Shown: one piece after another, positions 33,675-34,369 of the stretch
How the letters are laid out: every line of letters begins with the position of its first letter
Numbering within the stretch: position 1 is the stretch's first letter
Source: Chloroflexota bacterium
Lineage (GTDB): Bacteria > Chloroflexota > Dehalococcoidia > Lucifugimonadales > Lucifugimonadaceae
DNA length: 34,369 nucleotides
Direction of reading: 5' to 3'
NCBI GenBank assembly: GCA_027623795.1
Contig: JAQBUX010000006.1
Coordinates: 1-34,369 of the forward strand
The notes under the pieces: model-generated
What the model was told of the DNA's origin: nothing
Databases searched by the model: none
What the model saw: only the letters and a program-made list of their open reading frames with translations
Program-made: the position numbers and the translations under genes

Positions 33675-34130
33675 TACCAGCAAAGGGCAGTCGCTAGACT
33701 TCTCTTTGTGGCGTTCACGCTTGAGACGCTCGTGATCGGCCTCGTCCGGGTGGCTGGCTCGCTACCCGTTCTGCGATGGGCGTTCGCCGACGCGTTGATC
33801 GCGATCCTGGTCGACTTCTCGGACCTGTTCCAGAAGAACCTGCTCGACCTGGGCGGTGTGGGCGACTACCAGCAGTTCGACAAGTGGGCGGACCTCGCCT
33901 ACATGGTCACCTTTCTGGTGGTTGCGCTCCGCTGGGACGGAGTGGCCCGGACCGTGGCTATAGGGCTGTTCAGCTTCAGGCTCGTCGGACTGGTGGCGTT
34001 CGAGGCGACTTCGTCCCGCACGGTGCTTCTGGCTTTCCCGAACCTTTTCGAGTTCTGGTTCGTATTTATCGCTGCACTCAAACACTGGTGGCCGGGGTAC
34101 GCCTTCACCCAGAAGCGGCTCGCGGGTTAG
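33633..34130 (+). CDS. Predicted membrane protein, cut short by an in-frame TAG
   Basis: A 165-residue hydrophobic protein of unknown family. Likely membrane segments include LLFVAFTLETLVIGLV, ALIAILVDF, AYMVTFLVVALRW, VAIGLFSFRLVGLVAF and FEFWFVFIAAL. It ends at TAG 34128-34130, but the same frame continues for 41 sensible codons to TGA 34254-34256 (LFLLLALKMFQEYTLHGAKW...), including a hydrophobic opening and then Trp-rich helices. The continuation looks like the natural end of the protein. The start is uncertain: GTG at 33633, 33657 or 33708 are all in frame and none has a good ribosome site; the inverted repeat covers the first two. It diverges from the aldo/keto reductase gene, with up to 148 bases between. 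It may be a pseudogene. Confidence 0.6.
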   Translation: MARASHDGVNALATYQQRAVARLLFVAFTLETLVIGLVRVAGSLPVLRWAFADALIAILVDFSDLFQKNLLDLGGVGDYQQFDKWADLAYMVTFLVVALRWDGVARTVAIGLFSFRLVGLVAFEATSSRTVLLAFPNLFEFWFVFIAALKHWWPGYAFTQKRLAG

Positions 34131-34256
34131 CTGTTCCTGCTTCTGGCCCTGAAAATGTTCCAGGAGTACACACTGCACGGGGCCAAATGGCTCGACAATT
34201 ATGTGGCGACCGACGTCGTCGCTGACTGGTGGAGCTTCCTGACGGGATGGATTTGA
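34131..34256 (+). pseudogene. In-frame continuation of the membrane protein beyond TAG
   Basis: After the TAG at 34128 the frame stays open for 41 codons and ends at TGA 34254. The coded peptide opens hydrophobic (LFLLLALK), then MFQEYTLHGAKWLDNY and ends DWWSFLTGWI. This reads like native C-terminal membrane-protein sequence, so a recent nonsense change, a sequencing error, or stop read-through must be considered. Confidence 0.6.
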
Positions 34257-34369
34257 GATCGGTACGATCGGTACGCAGGACAACATGAACGCCAGCCCCC
34301 TCCGACACACCTCAGGACAGGCCAGCCGCCACACCGTAGGGGCGTATGGCTATCCGCCCTCGGGCGGGG
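34257..34369. other. Window end: short tandem repeat and GC-rich hairpin, truncated
   Basis: A nine-base unit GATCGGTAC occurs twice in tandem (34257-34274). At the end, CCGCCC-TC-GGGCGG (34354-34367) can pair, preceded by GTAGGGGCGTATGGC. The stretch may be the left part of a palindromic intergenic repeat cut off by the window edge. No gene is seen. Confidence 0.35.

Overview
The window is GC-rich bacterial chromosomal DNA, densely coded, with many GTG and TTG starts. No rRNA, tRNA, CRISPR array, transposase or phage gene was seen. The mix of families fits a Chloroflexota genome, most likely of the SAR202/Dehalococcoidia type: an enolase-superfamily sugar-acid dehydratase, COG3618 and TRZ/ATZ amidohydrolases, an HpcH/HpaI aldolase, PIG-L deacetylase, VOC proteins, DUF3179 lipoproteins and PknB-like kinase domains. 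This placement is an inference from gene content; no marker gene settles it.

Layout: (1) 1-3772: a metal-dependent amidohydrolase, then an Ada/AraC/AlkA fusion glycosylase divergent from an Ogt methyltransferase, together an alkylation-repair pair. (2) 4109-6950: two overlapping DUF3179 lipoprotein genes. (3) 7212-8883: a small Usp-like protein and an FAD-dependent amine/amino-acid oxidase-like enzyme. (4) 8884-9141: an intergenic element bounded by 29-bp inverted repeats. (5) 9142-10848: an HpcH/HpaI-type aldolase and a phosphotransferase. (6) 11084-12240: a Fic protein with an unusually AT-rich upstream region. (7) 12412-14447: three tandem AIM24-family genes, convergent with a GerW(YtfJ)/DUF2953/small-ORF operon (14496-15697). 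(8) 15869-19004: a sugar-acid type cluster (COG3618 hydrolase, enolase-superfamily dehydratase, two VOC proteins), with a strong terminator between the VOC genes. (9) 19271-23653: a tightly packed minus-strand run of C69 dipeptidase, degenerate inositol-monophosphatase-like protein, NnrS-like membrane protein and PIG-L deacetylase. (10) 23813-24238: a DUF302 gene ending in a perfect palindrome. (11) 24530-30847: two giant tandem genes, each a degenerate PknB-like kinase domain fused to 14 Kelch repeats. (12) 30953-33484: glycerol kinase and aldo/keto reductase. (13) 33633-34256: a membrane protein gene interrupted by an in-frame TAG.

The strongest candidate for something undescribed is the tandem pseudokinase-Kelch pair: about 6.3 kb, two paralogues with the same architecture, each missing the catalytic aspartate. 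Next are the IMPase-like protein that has lost two metal-ligand aspartates, the amber-interrupted membrane protein, and the AT-rich operator-like repeats upstream of the Fic gene. Functions given for most metabolic genes are at family level; exact substrates cannot be read from the sequence.
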